This document shows, one piece after another, positions 18,401 through 26,772 of a stretch of DNA of 64,000 nt. The DNA comes from Saprospiraceae bacterium (GTDB lineage: Bacteria; Bacteroidota; Bacteroidia; Chitinophagales; Saprospiraceae): NCBI GenBank assembly GCA_022841345.1, contig JALHRR010000003.1:142776-206775 (forward strand), written 5' to 3'. The notes under the pieces are model-generated. The model was not told where the DNA came from. It was given only the letters and a program-made list of their open reading frames with translations, and made no database searches. The position numbers and the translations under genes were made by a program. The stretch's first letter is position 1, and every line of letters begins with the position of its first letter.

Positions 18401-19014
18401 AGCGAACGGGAGCCAAATATCTGCGGCTCGGGCTCTGAAGGATTTATTTCCTCAACACCGCAATGGAATGGATCGATATTTTTGGGCCATTTAGCTCTGT
18501 CAAAAACTATGTATTCTTCTTTCCCACCAATTCTGACAGGATTAATCATCCAGACACCTTTTCGAGAACGCACCATAGCATGGAACCCCAGCTCATTCCA
18601 GTCCAATCTGATTTTTTCTTCCGGATTGGCCAAATTTTGGCCTTTGAAGGTTTGTATATGAGGATACTGAGCCGCTAATTCAGGCTCCATCATTTCGTAT
18701 TTCACTATTTCGAAAATACTGACTTTCCCATCGGGCGAAGGGAGGCTCAATAAAATACCTTCCTGATTTCTTTGTGTTGTAATTTCAGCAGGAGCTTTGG
18801 CCAGATCAGCCTTCAGGAGAGCAGAATCTAAATGATAAATCAAATATTCGGAAGGCAAAGCAGTAAAATTAGTCTCAGACAACTGAAGCCTTTTGTTTTG
18901 AATCTCCCAGGGATTTGGAGCTGTATTTTGGGCAAAAACCAGGGTCTTATTCAGAAGAAACAACACAGCGAACAAGCCACAGATTAAGTAACTACGAAGA
19001 GAACTCATATACAA
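15478..19014 (-). CDS. Secreted reprolysin-like metalloprotease with P-domain and T9SS tail
   Basis: This 1178-residue secreted protein has an N-terminal signal peptide (SYLICGLFAVLFLLNKTLVFAQ). A ~180-residue propeptide-like region precedes the zinc protease domain, where HEMGHQFGGSH (351-361) is the metzincin HExxHxxGxxH site and TTIMAYAGIC supplies a Met-turn. Next come PKD/Ig-like modules (GPSVNAGADRNIPQG; NEPNGGEVW...), a fibronectin-like segment and a P-type (proprotein convertase) domain (IDIEDTGLATDINLINLIGT...GTWTLEIKD). The C-terminus (WLLYPNPAGQLVRLD...GVYVFKL) is a T9SS type A sorting domain. It is likely a cell-surface or released protease for protein degradation. Close relatives occur widely in Bacteroidota. 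The gene appears to stand alone. Confidence 0.92.
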   Translation of the reverse strand: MYMSSLRSYLICGLFAVLFLLNKTLVFAQNTAPNPWEIQNKRLQLSETNFTALPSEYLIYHLDSALLKADLAKAPAEITTQRNQEGILLSLPSPDGKVSIFEIVKYEMMEPELAAQYPHIQTFKGQNLANPEEKIRLDWNELGFHAMVRSRKGVWMINPVRIGGKEEYIVFDRAKWPKNIDPFHCGVEEINPSEPEPQIFGSRSLDCQFRSYRLAQATTGEYSNYFGATSAAQSGLVLSAVTTSINRINGVYEYDLTIRLILVANTTAVFFYNPTTDPYTNNNASTMLGQNQTTCTNIIGTPNFDIGHVFGTGGGGVANLNSPCSATNKARGVTGRSNPVGDPFDIDYVAHEMGHQFGGSHTFNNSCNNNRSAANAYEPGSGTTIMAYAGICAPDIQPNSDAYMHGRSVQQISNFIQGSGNVCATSIPFSNVGPSVNAGADRNIPQGTPFILTAIGNDPNGNPLTYCWEQFDNQIDFPMPPSSFSTGGPMFRSLTPDSSPSRYMPNLADVVAGNNNIWEVLPTVARTMNFRVTIRDIAGIAGCTAQDNVVINVANAGPFVVNEPNGGEVWTQNQTHTVTWDVAGTTASPVSCSTVDILLSTDGGFTYPTQLATGVPNNGSANVQISQTSTSARIMVRGNGNIFYDISDQNFTIQQAANDFTIAATPGVLDICEENAVQVTISLAGLNGFQGPVNLQVTNVPIGVNTSLTPQSVNLPGQSTLNISGLTNLSPGNYTLTVSGNSPGVIRSVDIQLIVSPVAAVIGLLQPGNGSTEVSVVPALSWIPDAEALEYEVQVALNQAFSNIAFAANTPLTAVTPNIALPHTSVIYWRVRGITDCGQGQWSEVFSFTTVPCLIYETNGFPLIIPTGPATVTSTIDIEDTGLATDINLINLIGTHSRVSDLEITLISPMNHRLELFSSICPGSANFNLSFDDQSNQSVISCPPTGGLIYKPVDPFSDINGIQISGTWTLEIKDLVSGSGGQLNNWALELCPAFLTILPIEWVDFKVKPNEKNVSALLEWTVLEDTESDRFEVERSIGDAYNFKPITSINSKFEQTPLMNYQYEDISISRNQDIYYRIKHVDKAGQANYSTIRQIRLGGNDEWLLYPNPAGQLVRLDTGNSSPGEHWEYQIINAAGQEVMSGISNSDQDISIKSLVPGVYVFKLLDSGFTFSQRFVKE

Positions 19015-19127
19015 GCAAAATTTGTCAGTAGGGTAATCAAACAGCTAAGATAAAATCTTTTGTGCAATTTCTTTTGTCGTAAAATAACGGCAGCTTGTAT
19101 TTATATTGTTAATTCGATTAATACCAA

Positions 19128-22100
19128 TTAATTCGAATACCCTAAAACAGGCGACAGCCATTTTTCTGCCTCATGTATACTCATGCCTTTACGCTCCGCA
19201 TAATCCTCTACCTGATCTCTGTTGATCTGGCCCAATCCAAAATATTTGGATTCCGGATGCCAGAAATACCAGCCGGATACCGCTGCAGCAGGATACATGG
19301 CAAAGGATTCAGTCAAATGAATCGTTGTATTTTTTTCCACTTCCAGCAGTTGAAATAATGTTGCTTTTTCTGTGTGTTCGGGACATGCCGGATATCCCGG
19401 AGCAGGACGAATTCCCTGATATTTTTCTTCAACTAATTCCTGATTACTCCAGGTTTCTCCTTTTGAATACCCCCATAAATTTACTCTCACCTCTCTGTGT
19501 AACCATTCTGCGCAAGCTTCTGCCAGCCTATCAGCCAGTGCTTTCAAAAGAATTGCCTTGTAATCATCCAAATCCATTTCAAACTTTTGAATATGGGATT
19601 CGATTCCAATTCCGGCAGTGACTGCAAAAGCACCGATATAATCATTGATACCACTATCTTCTGATGCGCAGAAATCAGAAAGACAATAATTGGGTAGACC
19701 CGGCGCTTTTTTCTGCTGTTGTCTAAGATGGTGCAGCATGTATAATATTTCCGAGCGGGACTCATCTGTATATACCAGAATATCATCCTCAATGCTATTT
19801 GCCGGAAAAATTCCTGCCACCGCTTTTGCCTGAATCCATTTTTCCTCAATTAATTGATCCAGCATTGTCAGTGCATCCTGATACACTTTTGTTGATTCAG
19901 CACCTACTATTTCATCCTCCAGAATTTGTGGAAATTTACCCGCCAATTGCCAACTTTGAAAGAAAGGGGTCCAGTCAATATATTTACTTAATTCTCTTAG
20001 ATCCACATTATCGTAGACTGTCAATCCTAATTTTGCCGGAACCGGAACTTTTACTGAATCCCAGTTTGCTCTGAATTTATTGTTGCGGGCTTCTTGTATG
20101 CTCAGGAAGTTTTTTTGCTGATTCTTCAGTTGAAACTGCTGTCTCAATATTTCATAAGCTGTGGCATTTTCAATAATAAACTTGCTTCTGAGTTCCTCAT
20201 CTTTTGAAAGTAAAGCAGAAGCAACTCCTACACAACGGGATGCATCAAGCACATGAATAACAGGGCCGGAATATCTTGGAACAATTTTAACTGCAGTATG
20301 GGTTCTTGAAGTTGTGGCTCCTCCGATGAGAAGGGGCAGTGAAAAATGCCTTCTTTCCATCTCAGCTGCCAGATCCGCCATTTCTTCCAATGATGGTGTG
20401 ATCAATCCGCTCAATCCTATGATATCTACTTTTTCGTCAATGGCGGTCTGCAAGATGCGTTCGGCCGGAACCATCACTCCCAAATCTACAATTTCATAAT
20501 TATTGCAGGCGAGGACTACACCGACAATGTTTTTTCCGATATCGTGCACATCCCCCTTAACAGTAGCGAGTAAGATTTTGCCTTTTGCACTGGATTGTGC
20601 ACTGGTTTTGAGGGCTTCGATAAAAGGAGTGAGATATGCAACAGCTTTTTTCATCACTCTGGCACTTTTGACTACCTGAGGCAAAAACATTTTACCGGCA
20701 CCAAAGAGATCTCCTACCACATTCATCCCGTCCATCAGAGGACCTTCAATCACTTCAATAGGTTGAGCAAGGGCCAGCCTGGCTTCTTCCACATCGATTT
20801 CTATGAATTCATCCAGACCTTTTACAAGTGCATGTGTAATTCGGGACCTGAAATCCGCTTCCCGCCAGCTCAGATCTGCTCCGGTTTCGCGGGTGCTTTT
20901 TTGTTGCAGTTGTCCTGCATATGTTATCAAAGCTTCTGTGGCATCCGGATGCCGGTCAAAAAGCACATCTTCAATCTTTTCCAGCAATTCCGGTGGAACT
21001 TCTGCATAAATACCGATCATTCCGGCATTCACGATTCCCATGTCCATCCCGGCTTTGATGGCATGGTAGAGAAATGCGGCATGCATGGATTCCCGGATCA
21101 GATCATTTCCTCTGAAAGCAAAGGAAATATTGCTGACTCCACCACTGATTTTGCATCCCGGGCATTTTTCTTTAATCTGTCTGGTAGCTTCAATGAAGTT
21201 GATGGCGTATTGGCTGTGTTCAGCAATACCGGTCCCGATGGCAAAGATGTTAGGATCAAAAATGATATCTTCAGGTGGAAATCCGGCTTCATTGATTAAA
21301 AGATGCCATGCCCGTTCGCAAATGGAGACCTTACGCTCAATAGTGTCAGCCTGACCCTCCTCATCGAATGCCATGACGACAACGGCAGCACCATATTTTC
21401 TGACAGTTCTGGCCTGTTTAAGGAAAATTTCTTCTCCTTCCTTCATTGAGATTGAATTGACTACAGATTTGCCCTGCAGACATTTTAATCCCGCCTCCAG
21501 CACACTAAACTTTGATGAATCGACCATTACCGGAAGCCTTGATATGTCCGGTTCTGCCGCCAAACCATTTAGAAACTGCGTCATAGCAGCTTCTGCATCA
21601 AGGAGTCCTTCGTCCATATTGACATCCAGAATCTGAGCCCCTCCATCTACCTGCTGACGAGCCACTTCCAGTGCTTCTTCATATTGATTCTCTCTGATTA
21701 ACCTCGCAAATTGTCTGGAGCCTGTTACATTGGTACGCTCTCCAATATTTACAAAATTGGTATCAGGCCTGATTTCCAAAACTTCCAGGCCACTGAGTTG
21801 AGTATTTCTTTTAGGGGGTGCAGCTACTCTGGGCTTTTTCCCTTCCAGCATTTTGGCCATATATCTGATATGATCCGGAGTCGTACCACAACATCCGCCT
21901 ACAATATTTACCAAACCACTTTCCACAAAATCCCTGATGAACACACTCATTTCATCAGGAGTCTGATCATATTCACCGAATGCATTGGGCAGACCTGCAT
22001 TGGGATAGGCACTAACCAGACATCCGGCGTATTTTGCAAGCGTTGCAATATGTGGTCTCATTTCTTTAGCCCCCAAAGCACAATTCAAACCAACAGAAAA

Positions 22101-22811
22101 CAAATTTCCATGCTCTACTGACACCAGAAATGCCTCCACTGTCTGACCTGAAAGTGTCCTCCCGCTGGCATCTGTGATGGTTCCCGACACCATTAAAGGG
22201 ACAGGAGTATATCCATTTTCCCAAAGATCCAGGATAGCAAATATGGCAGCTTTACAATTGAGTGTGTCAAAAACGGTTTCGATCAGTAATAAATCCACCC
22301 CTCCATCCAGCAAGCCTTTGACTTGTTCTGTGTATGCTACCACGAGATCATCAAAAGTTGCAGCTCTGTATGCAGGAGCATTTACATCGGGTGACATGGA
22401 AGCTGTTTTGCTGGTCGGCCCGATTGCACCGGCAACGAAACGAGGTCTTGATGGATTTAGAGTAGTAAATTTTTCACAGGCTGCTTTTGCAATTTTGGCA
22501 GAAGCAACATTGATATCATATACAGCAGACTCCATCTGATAATCTGCCTGGGAGACAGAAGTCGCATTGAATGTATTTGTTTCAATAATATCAGCTCCTG
22601 CTTCCAGATATGCTTCATGGATAGCCTGAATAATATCGGGTCGGGTAAGGCTTAGAAGATCATTATTTCCTTTGAGGTCAGTATGATGATGAACAAAGTG
22701 AGTTCCACGATAATCAGATTCTCCCAGCTGATACTGCTGGATCATGGTGCCCATCGCCCCATCCAGCAACAATATTCGTTCGGAAGCAATCTGATGAAGT
22801 AAAGTCTGCAT
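19128..22811 (-). CDS. metH: Cobalamin-dependent methionine synthase
   Basis: This 1227-residue enzyme methylates homocysteine from methyltetrahydrofolate via cobalamin. All modules are present. The homocysteine domain has zinc cysteines in GLNCALG and GGCCGTT (about 305-310). The pterin-binding domain has [14 protein letters not shown] and [10 protein letters not shown]. The cobalamin cap is followed by the B12 domain with DVHDIG (754-759, lower axial His756), and the C-terminal reactivation domain has the [13 protein letters not shown] and [12 protein letters not shown] motifs. The length equals the classical full-length form. Only about 130 bp of non-coding DNA lie upstream, and no cobalamin or SAM riboswitch is recognisable there. 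The gene is monocistronic on the minus strand. Confidence 0.98.
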   Translation of the reverse strand: MQTLLHQIASERILLLDGAMGTMIQQYQLGESDYRGTHFVHHHTDLKGNNDLLSLTRPDIIQAIHEAYLEAGADIIETNTFNATSVSQADYQMESAVYDINVASAKIAKAACEKFTTLNPSRPRFVAGAIGPTSKTASMSPDVNAPAYRAATFDDLVVAYTEQVKGLLDGGVDLLLIETVFDTLNCKAAIFAILDLWENGYTPVPLMVSGTITDASGRTLSGQTVEAFLVSVEHGNLFSVGLNCALGAKEMRPHIATLAKYAGCLVSAYPNAGLPNAFGEYDQTPDEMSVFIRDFVESGLVNIVGGCCGTTPDHIRYMAKMLEGKKPRVAAPPKRNTQLSGLEVLEIRPDTNFVNIGERTNVTGSRQFARLIRENQYEEALEVARQQVDGGAQILDVNMDEGLLDAEAAMTQFLNGLAAEPDISRLPVMVDSSKFSVLEAGLKCLQGKSVVNSISMKEGEEIFLKQARTVRKYGAAVVVMAFDEEGQADTIERKVSICERAWHLLINEAGFPPEDIIFDPNIFAIGTGIAEHSQYAINFIEATRQIKEKCPGCKISGGVSNISFAFRGNDLIRESMHAAFLYHAIKAGMDMGIVNAGMIGIYAEVPPELLEKIEDVLFDRHPDATEALITYAGQLQQKSTRETGADLSWREADFRSRITHALVKGLDEFIEIDVEEARLALAQPIEVIEGPLMDGMNVVGDLFGAGKMFLPQVVKSARVMKKAVAYLTPFIEALKTSAQSSAKGKILLATVKGDVHDIGKNIVGVVLACNNYEIVDLGVMVPAERILQTAIDEKVDIIGLSGLITPSLEEMADLAAEMERRHFSLPLLIGGATTSRTHTAVKIVPRYSGPVIHVLDASRCVGVASALLSKDEELRSKFIIENATAYEILRQQFQLKNQQKNFLSIQEARNNKFRANWDSVKVPVPAKLGLTVYDNVDLRELSKYIDWTPFFQSWQLAGKFPQILEDEIVGAESTKVYQDALTMLDQLIEEKWIQAKAVAGIFPANSIEDDILVYTDESRSEILYMLHHLRQQQKKAPGLPNYCLSDFCASEDSGINDYIGAFAVTAGIGIESHIQKFEMDLDDYKAILLKALADRLAEACAEWLHREVRVNLWGYSKGETWSNQELVEEKYQGIRPAPGYPACPEHTEKATLFQLLEVEKNTTIHLTESFAMYPAAAVSGWYFWHPESKYFGLGQINRDQVEDYAERKGMSIHEAEKWLSPVLGYSN

Positions 22812-22937
22812 AAACTATTTAGAATTGAAGGGACAAAAGTAAGATCCCTGAGTATTAATCTGCGAATTCAAACAGAATAAGGTGAGATGTAGTTTAGATT
22901 GTTTCTAAAGATATTCCAGGCAACACCCAACTTACAA

Positions 22938-23756
22938 TTAGCTGGAAGGAAACATCCACTTCAGAAAAGCCGGCATAGACAATGACCAGGTATATACATC
23001 ATGCCGGCCACCCAGGATCTCATGATAATATATATCACCCGGATAAGTGTATCCTTTAGCTTTTAGTATTTTAATCAGATCAAGCGTATCATCAATAGAG
23101 TCGATGATGCCATTATTATTGCGATCTTCTGTCTCATCTTCAGTACCACACTGAAACCAGAATCTCATGCCGGGTCTGTTATGACCACCTTCTATTAAGT
23201 CGTGAATGATGCGATAGCTATCCGGAAATAATGGATTAAACCGTTTTTTTCGCCACCATAAAGAACCTGAAAACACCCCACAACCTTTAAACAGATGCGG
23301 ATAATTCCAGGCTATATCTAAAGCAGATAATCCACCCAGCGAAAATCCGGCTATAGCTTTAATGGTGAAATCAACATCCAGTCTGATTTTCAAATCTGCC
23401 AATAAGTTCTGAATGACAAATTCTACATACTTTCCTGCCTTATTTCCACGCTTGAGATAATCCAGTTCTGCAGCAGTCCCATACTCATGCAACCTGTCCC
23501 CGGCGTGTACTGCTGCAATGATGACGGGCTGGATCATTTGTTGTGCATATAAGTTTTCCAGAATTTTTCTCATTCCCAGCCGCGCCATATCCTGACCATC
23601 ATTTACAATGAGCAAAGGATAAGAACTTCCTTTTCTGAAGCCCGGTGGGAGAAATAATTCGACCTGAACCTGCCGCTCCAAAGAGGCCGAAGGCAGTATA
23701 AACATTTGGTGTTCAGGTTTTTGTATAGCTGGTGGCATGGATTCTTTGAATAACAA
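22938..23756 (-). CDS. Alpha/beta hydrolase, putative esterase (Esterase D/enterochelin esterase-like)
   Basis: This 272-residue protein has the PF00756 putative-esterase fold. The nucleophile elbow is GFSLGG (about 147-152), preceded by FTIKAIA. An oxyanion/strand region lies at YPLLIVNDGQDM. The late acidic segment WFQCGTEDETEDRNNNGIIDSIDD contains a DxNxNGxxD-like loop that could bind calcium. The catalytic His is in LGGRHDVYTW near the C-terminus. There is no signal peptide, so a cytoplasmic location is likely. The substrate is unknown; relatives include siderophore-esterase and S-formylglutathione-hydrolase-like enzymes. It is transcribed leftward, away from the divergent ATP-grasp gene. 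Confidence 0.85.
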   Translation of the reverse strand: MLFKESMPPAIQKPEHQMFILPSASLERQVQVELFLPPGFRKGSSYPLLIVNDGQDMARLGMRKILENLYAQQMIQPVIIAAVHAGDRLHEYGTAAELDYLKRGNKAGKYVEFVIQNLLADLKIRLDVDFTIKAIAGFSLGGLSALDIAWNYPHLFKGCGVFSGSLWWRKKRFNPLFPDSYRIIHDLIEGGHNRPGMRFWFQCGTEDETEDRNNNGIIDSIDDTLDLIKILKAKGYTYPGDIYYHEILGGRHDVYTWSLSMPAFLKWMFPSS

Positions 23757-23866
23757 GGACGGAAAATAGAAAAACTTTTTGTTCTGTTTACCTTTAATTA
23801 ACGATTAATTATCATTTCAAATCCTGGACGGCAGCTCTTATCTATCGAAAGCAAAATGCGGAAAGG

Positions 23867-23896
23867 TTTGGTAATTAACAGATTGGTGTATCTTTG
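23867..23896 (+). promoter_or_regulatory. Promoter TTTG-N18-TATCTTTG
   Basis: TTTG at 23867-23870 and TATCTTTG at 23889-23896 are spaced 18 bp apart. This is an excellent match to the Bacteroidota -33/-7 consensus. It shows that the in-frame ATG at 23856 is upstream of transcription and that the true start of the ATP-grasp gene is ATG 23952. Confidence 0.75.
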
Positions 23897-23951
23897 TGGC
23901 GATTTTGAAAAAGATACTTTAAGCGAATTCAATAAATTAACATCAATTCTT

Positions 23952-25604
23952 ATGAAGAAAATCGGCATTTTGTTTGGAATGGAAGAAACTTTTCCGAAAG
24001 CATTTGTAGACAGAGTAAACAGCAAAAATGTCAAAGGTATAGTTGCGGAAGCAGTGTCCATTGACAAGGTTATTCAGGGAGAAGCTTCTGATTATGCAGT
24101 CATCATTGATAGAATATCACAGGATGTGCCTTTCTACAGAGCGATGCTAAAAAATGCGGCCATTTCAGGAACAGCTGTGATCAACAATCCTTTCTGGTGG
24201 AGCGCCGATGAAAAATTCTTTAATAATGCATTGGCTGTTAATATTGGTGTTCCGGTTCCTAAAACTGCTTTGATTCCTTCTCATGACCGTCCTGATGATA
24301 CTTCTGAGCGTTCATTCAGAAATCTGAAATTCCCGTTTGACTGGGAGACTATCTTCAACTATACAGGCTTTCCTGCATATATGAAGCCATTTGCAGGAGG
24401 AGGATGGAAGAGTGTTTACAAAATTAATGATATACAGGATTTCTTTGCCAAGCATCGTGAAACAGGTCAATTGGTAATGATGCTTCAGGAAGAAATTGTT
24501 TTTGAAGAATACTATCGTTGCTATTGCATAGGTGGAAAATACGTGAAAATCATGCCTTATGAGCCCCGTAATCCACATCATCTTCGCTATGTAGCTGATT
24601 TCAAACCATCTGCAGCCCGTCTGAAGGAAATGGAAGATATCGTATTGAGAATCAATCATTACCTGGGTTATGACTTCAATACTGTTGAATTGGCTGTTCG
24701 TGATGGCGTTCCTTACGCTATTGATTTCTGCAATCCTGCTCCTGATGCTGAAGCAAGCTCTGTGGGAGAAGAAAACTTCGAATGGGTAGTAGAAACTTCT
24801 GCAAAATATGCAATCGAAAAAGCTAAGGCTCATAAAGAAGGTCAGGATAATCTCACATGGGGTCAATATATCTCACGTTCCGTAAACAGGCAGACGCTTT
24901 ATACTCCTGCTAAAAAAGCTGCTGCTGCAAAACCTGCTAAAGCTGCCACTGCTAAAGCAAAACCTGTAAAAGCAACCACCCCTAAAGCAAAAGCTTCAAA
25001 AACTGTCACTCCGAAAGAGAAAGCTATTAAGGCACCAAAAGCGCCTAAAGCACCATCTGCTAAGGTTGCTGCTCCTAAAACAACCCCTGCTGAGAGTGCT
25101 ATAAAAACAGTGAAACCAAAAACTTCGACGCCTAAGGTGAAAGCTACCAAAGCTGTAGCCCCTAAAGCGAAAGCTTTAAAAGCTCCAAAAGCGCCTAAGG
25201 TGCCTAAGGTGCCTAAAACACCAACTATAAAGTCTGCCGATAAGGTTGAAGCACCTAAGGTGGCCGGTACGGACAGTGTTACAAAATCACTGAAACCAAA
25301 AACTGCTGCTCCTAAAGCGAAAGCTGTAAAAGCACCAAAGGCCCCAAAAGTGCCTAAAGCACCAAAAGCAACAGCCACAAAGTCTGCTGCTCCAAAAGTG
25401 GCTGGTACAGACAGTGCTCCAAAAACTGCAGCTCCTAAAACTACCACTCCTAAGGCAGCAAGTAAGCCTAAGGCAGAAAAACCGGTTGCAAAATCGAAAG
25501 CAGATGCTCCAAAGACGGACGTCAAACCTGCAGACAAAAAGCCGGCAGCAGAAAAAGCACCTAAAACACCTAAAACACCTAAAACAAAAGTTGACAAGAA
25601 TTAA
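23952..25604 (+). CDS. ATP-grasp protein with histone H1-like Lys/Ala/Pro C-terminal tail
   Basis: This 550-residue protein has two parts. Residues 1 to ~315 form an ATP-grasp-like ligase domain: an N-terminal KKIGILFGMEET strand, KPFAGGGWKSVYKI (nucleotide-binding loop), MMLQEEI, YEPRNPHHLRY, and FNTVELAVRDGVPYAIDFCNPAPDAE with the metal-binding acidic/Asn residues. From residue 318 the remaining ~233 residues are almost only Lys, Ala, Pro, Thr and Ser, with PKAPK/KVPK motifs and repeated units such as KAPKAPKVPK and APKVAGTDS. This composition resembles the histone H1 C-terminal domain and should bind nucleic acid or polyanions. Such a fusion is unusual. The substrate is unknown. A strong terminator follows, then an amidotransferase-like gene. 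Confidence 0.8.
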   Translation: MKKIGILFGMEETFPKAFVDRVNSKNVKGIVAEAVSIDKVIQGEASDYAVIIDRISQDVPFYRAMLKNAAISGTAVINNPFWWSADEKFFNNALAVNIGVPVPKTALIPSHDRPDDTSERSFRNLKFPFDWETIFNYTGFPAYMKPFAGGGWKSVYKINDIQDFFAKHRETGQLVMMLQEEIVFEEYYRCYCIGGKYVKIMPYEPRNPHHLRYVADFKPSAARLKEMEDIVLRINHYLGYDFNTVELAVRDGVPYAIDFCNPAPDAEASSVGEENFEWVVETSAKYAIEKAKAHKEGQDNLTWGQYISRSVNRQTLYTPAKKAAAAKPAKAATAKAKPVKATTPKAKASKTVTPKEKAIKAPKAPKAPSAKVAAPKTTPAESAIKTVKPKTSTPKVKATKAVAPKAKALKAPKAPKVPKVPKTPTIKSADKVEAPKVAGTDSVTKSLKPKTAAPKAKAVKAPKAPKVPKAPKATATKSAAPKVAGTDSAPKTAAPKTTTPKAASKPKAEKPVAKSKADAPKTDVKPADKKPAAEKAPKTPKTPKTKVDKN

Positions 25605-25625
25605 TTTCTTGTAATAATAGTTATA

Positions 25626-25666
25626 AAGAGAAAAGCCTTTCAGCCAACACTGAAGGCTTTTCTCTT
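25626..25666 (+). terminator. Rho-independent terminator
   Basis: AGAGAAAAGCC pairs with GGCTTTTCTCT, extended by CAG/CTG around CCAACA. It lies 22 bp after the ATP-grasp stop and 33 bp before the likely start (25699) of the amidotransferase-like gene, so expression of the second gene would need read-through or its own start signal. Confidence 0.8.
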
Positions 25667-25698
25667 AAATGAATAATATTCTCATGAACCCAACATAT

Positions 25699-26538
25699 AT
25701 GTCATCTTCTCTTCCTGTCATACGTATTGCAGTGCTGGATCTCAATGCAGGCTTACCCAATCAGGGTATGCGGTGTATTCGCGAAATACTGGAAAAATAT
25801 CGCGAAGATCAGCAATTGGAAATGGAGTACGATGTTTTTGAAGTGAGGACAAAGGACGAAGTTCCAGGCACTGATTATGATATTTATATTTCTTCCGGAG
25901 GTCCGGGAAGTCCATATGATGGAGAGGGATTGGTATGGGAAGAAAAATATTTTCAATTATTGACTGATTTGCAGGAACACAATCTGAAAAACGCAAGTTC
26001 CTCCAAGCATTTTTTCTTTATCTGTCATTCTTTTCAAATTGCATGCAGGTATTTTGGCGTTGGCCAGGTAGTAAAAAGAAAATCCACTTCCTTTGGCGTG
26101 TTTCCTGTGCATAAAACGGAGGACGGTCAACTTGAGCCTATCCTCAGCGGATTGGATGATCCTTTTTATGTAGTTGATTCACGTGATTGGCAGGTAATTC
26201 AACCTGACCATGAGAAAATTGAAATGCTGGGGGCAACTGTACTTGCTCTTGAAAAAATCCGGCCACATGTTGACCTGGAAAGATGTATTATGGCTGTGAG
26301 ATTTTCAGATTCCTTCTTTGGAACACAATTTCATCCGGAAGCGGATTCCAGCGGGATGAGCGCTTATCTCCAAACAGAAGAAAAGCGTAAAATGATCATC
26401 GAAAATCATGGCCTGGAAAAATTCGAAAGTATGGTCACCCAATTAAATGATCCTGATAAAATCAGTCTTACACAAAGCATGATCCTGCCTACATTCCTGG
26501 ATATGGCTATTCATGCTCGTCAATCTGTTTTGTCCTGA
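25699..26538 (+). CDS. Class I glutamine amidotransferase-like protein
   Basis: The protein has a triad-type GATase fold and no attached synthetase domain. The oxyanion region is SSGGPGSPYDGEG. The nucleophile cysteine sits in FFICHSFQIACRYFG rather than the usual GxCxGxQ, and the His/Glu pair is in GTQFHPEADSSG, so a complete Cys-His-Glu triad is visible. I place the start at ATG 25699 (MSSSLPVIRIAVLD), immediately before the first beta strand. In-frame ATGs at 25669 and 25684 lie closer to the preceding terminator. It probably releases ammonia from glutamine or hydrolyses a gamma-glutamyl bond. Its position after the ATP-grasp gene suggests a functional pair, but the reaction is unknown. 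Confidence 0.78.
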   Translation: MSSSLPVIRIAVLDLNAGLPNQGMRCIREILEKYREDQQLEMEYDVFEVRTKDEVPGTDYDIYISSGGPGSPYDGEGLVWEEKYFQLLTDLQEHNLKNASSSKHFFFICHSFQIACRYFGVGQVVKRKSTSFGVFPVHKTEDGQLEPILSGLDDPFYVVDSRDWQVIQPDHEKIEMLGATVLALEKIRPHVDLERCIMAVRFSDSFFGTQFHPEADSSGMSAYLQTEEKRKMIIENHGLEKFESMVTQLNDPDKISLTQSMILPTFLDMAIHARQSVLS

Positions 26539-26635
26539 GTTTATTCTCCATTTTCGTTCTGAGTTAAATTGTCAAGGGTATCTCTGTGAAGGATTATCCT
26601 TGTATCCGATTTTGTCTGAAAGCCAGCCCCTTGCG

Positions 26636-26688
26636 TGACAGAATGTCAGTAATGGCTTCTAAAATATACATTGGTACAAAATCTGTTA
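26636..26688 (+). promoter_or_regulatory. Dyad TGACA-GAA-TGTCA plus sigma-54-like element upstream of secA
   Basis: A perfect 5-bp dyad, TGACA-N3-TGTCA, lies at 26636-26648. TTGGTAC-N5-CTGTTA follows at 26671-26688 with GG-N10-GT spacing. The ATGTCAGTAAT part resembles ATGTCACTGAT upstream of htpG, where a TGGCAC element also follows. Functional assignment is inference. Confidence 0.35.
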
Positions 26689-26720
26689 GATCATAGAAAC
26701 GTTTATGCAAATGGTACATG

Positions 26721-26728
26721 TATCTTTG
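26721..26728 (+). promoter_or_regulatory. Candidate -7 element (TATCTTTG) of secA
   Basis: TATCTTTG matches the TAnnTTTG consensus 45 bp upstream of the secA ATG. The -33 region is weak (GTTTATG at 26701). Confidence 0.5.
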
Positions 26729-26772
26729 CTATATCAATTTAGTTTGACCCTCAATTAATAAAAATATATTCC

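Noticed and set aside
20595..21299. 234-codon plus-strand frame
   Set aside because: It lies antisense within metH, which is full-length and well conserved. The frame has no recognisable domain.
22812..22937. Cobalamin or SAM riboswitch upstream of metH
   Set aside because: The available leader is short and I see no B12-box or conserved SAM-riboswitch core in it.
24899..25597. 232-codon minus-strand frame rich in Ala, Gly, Phe and Val
   Set aside because: It is the exact antisense of the Lys/Ala/Pro tail of the ATP-grasp gene. Its composition follows from AAA/GCT/CCT codons and it has no family features.
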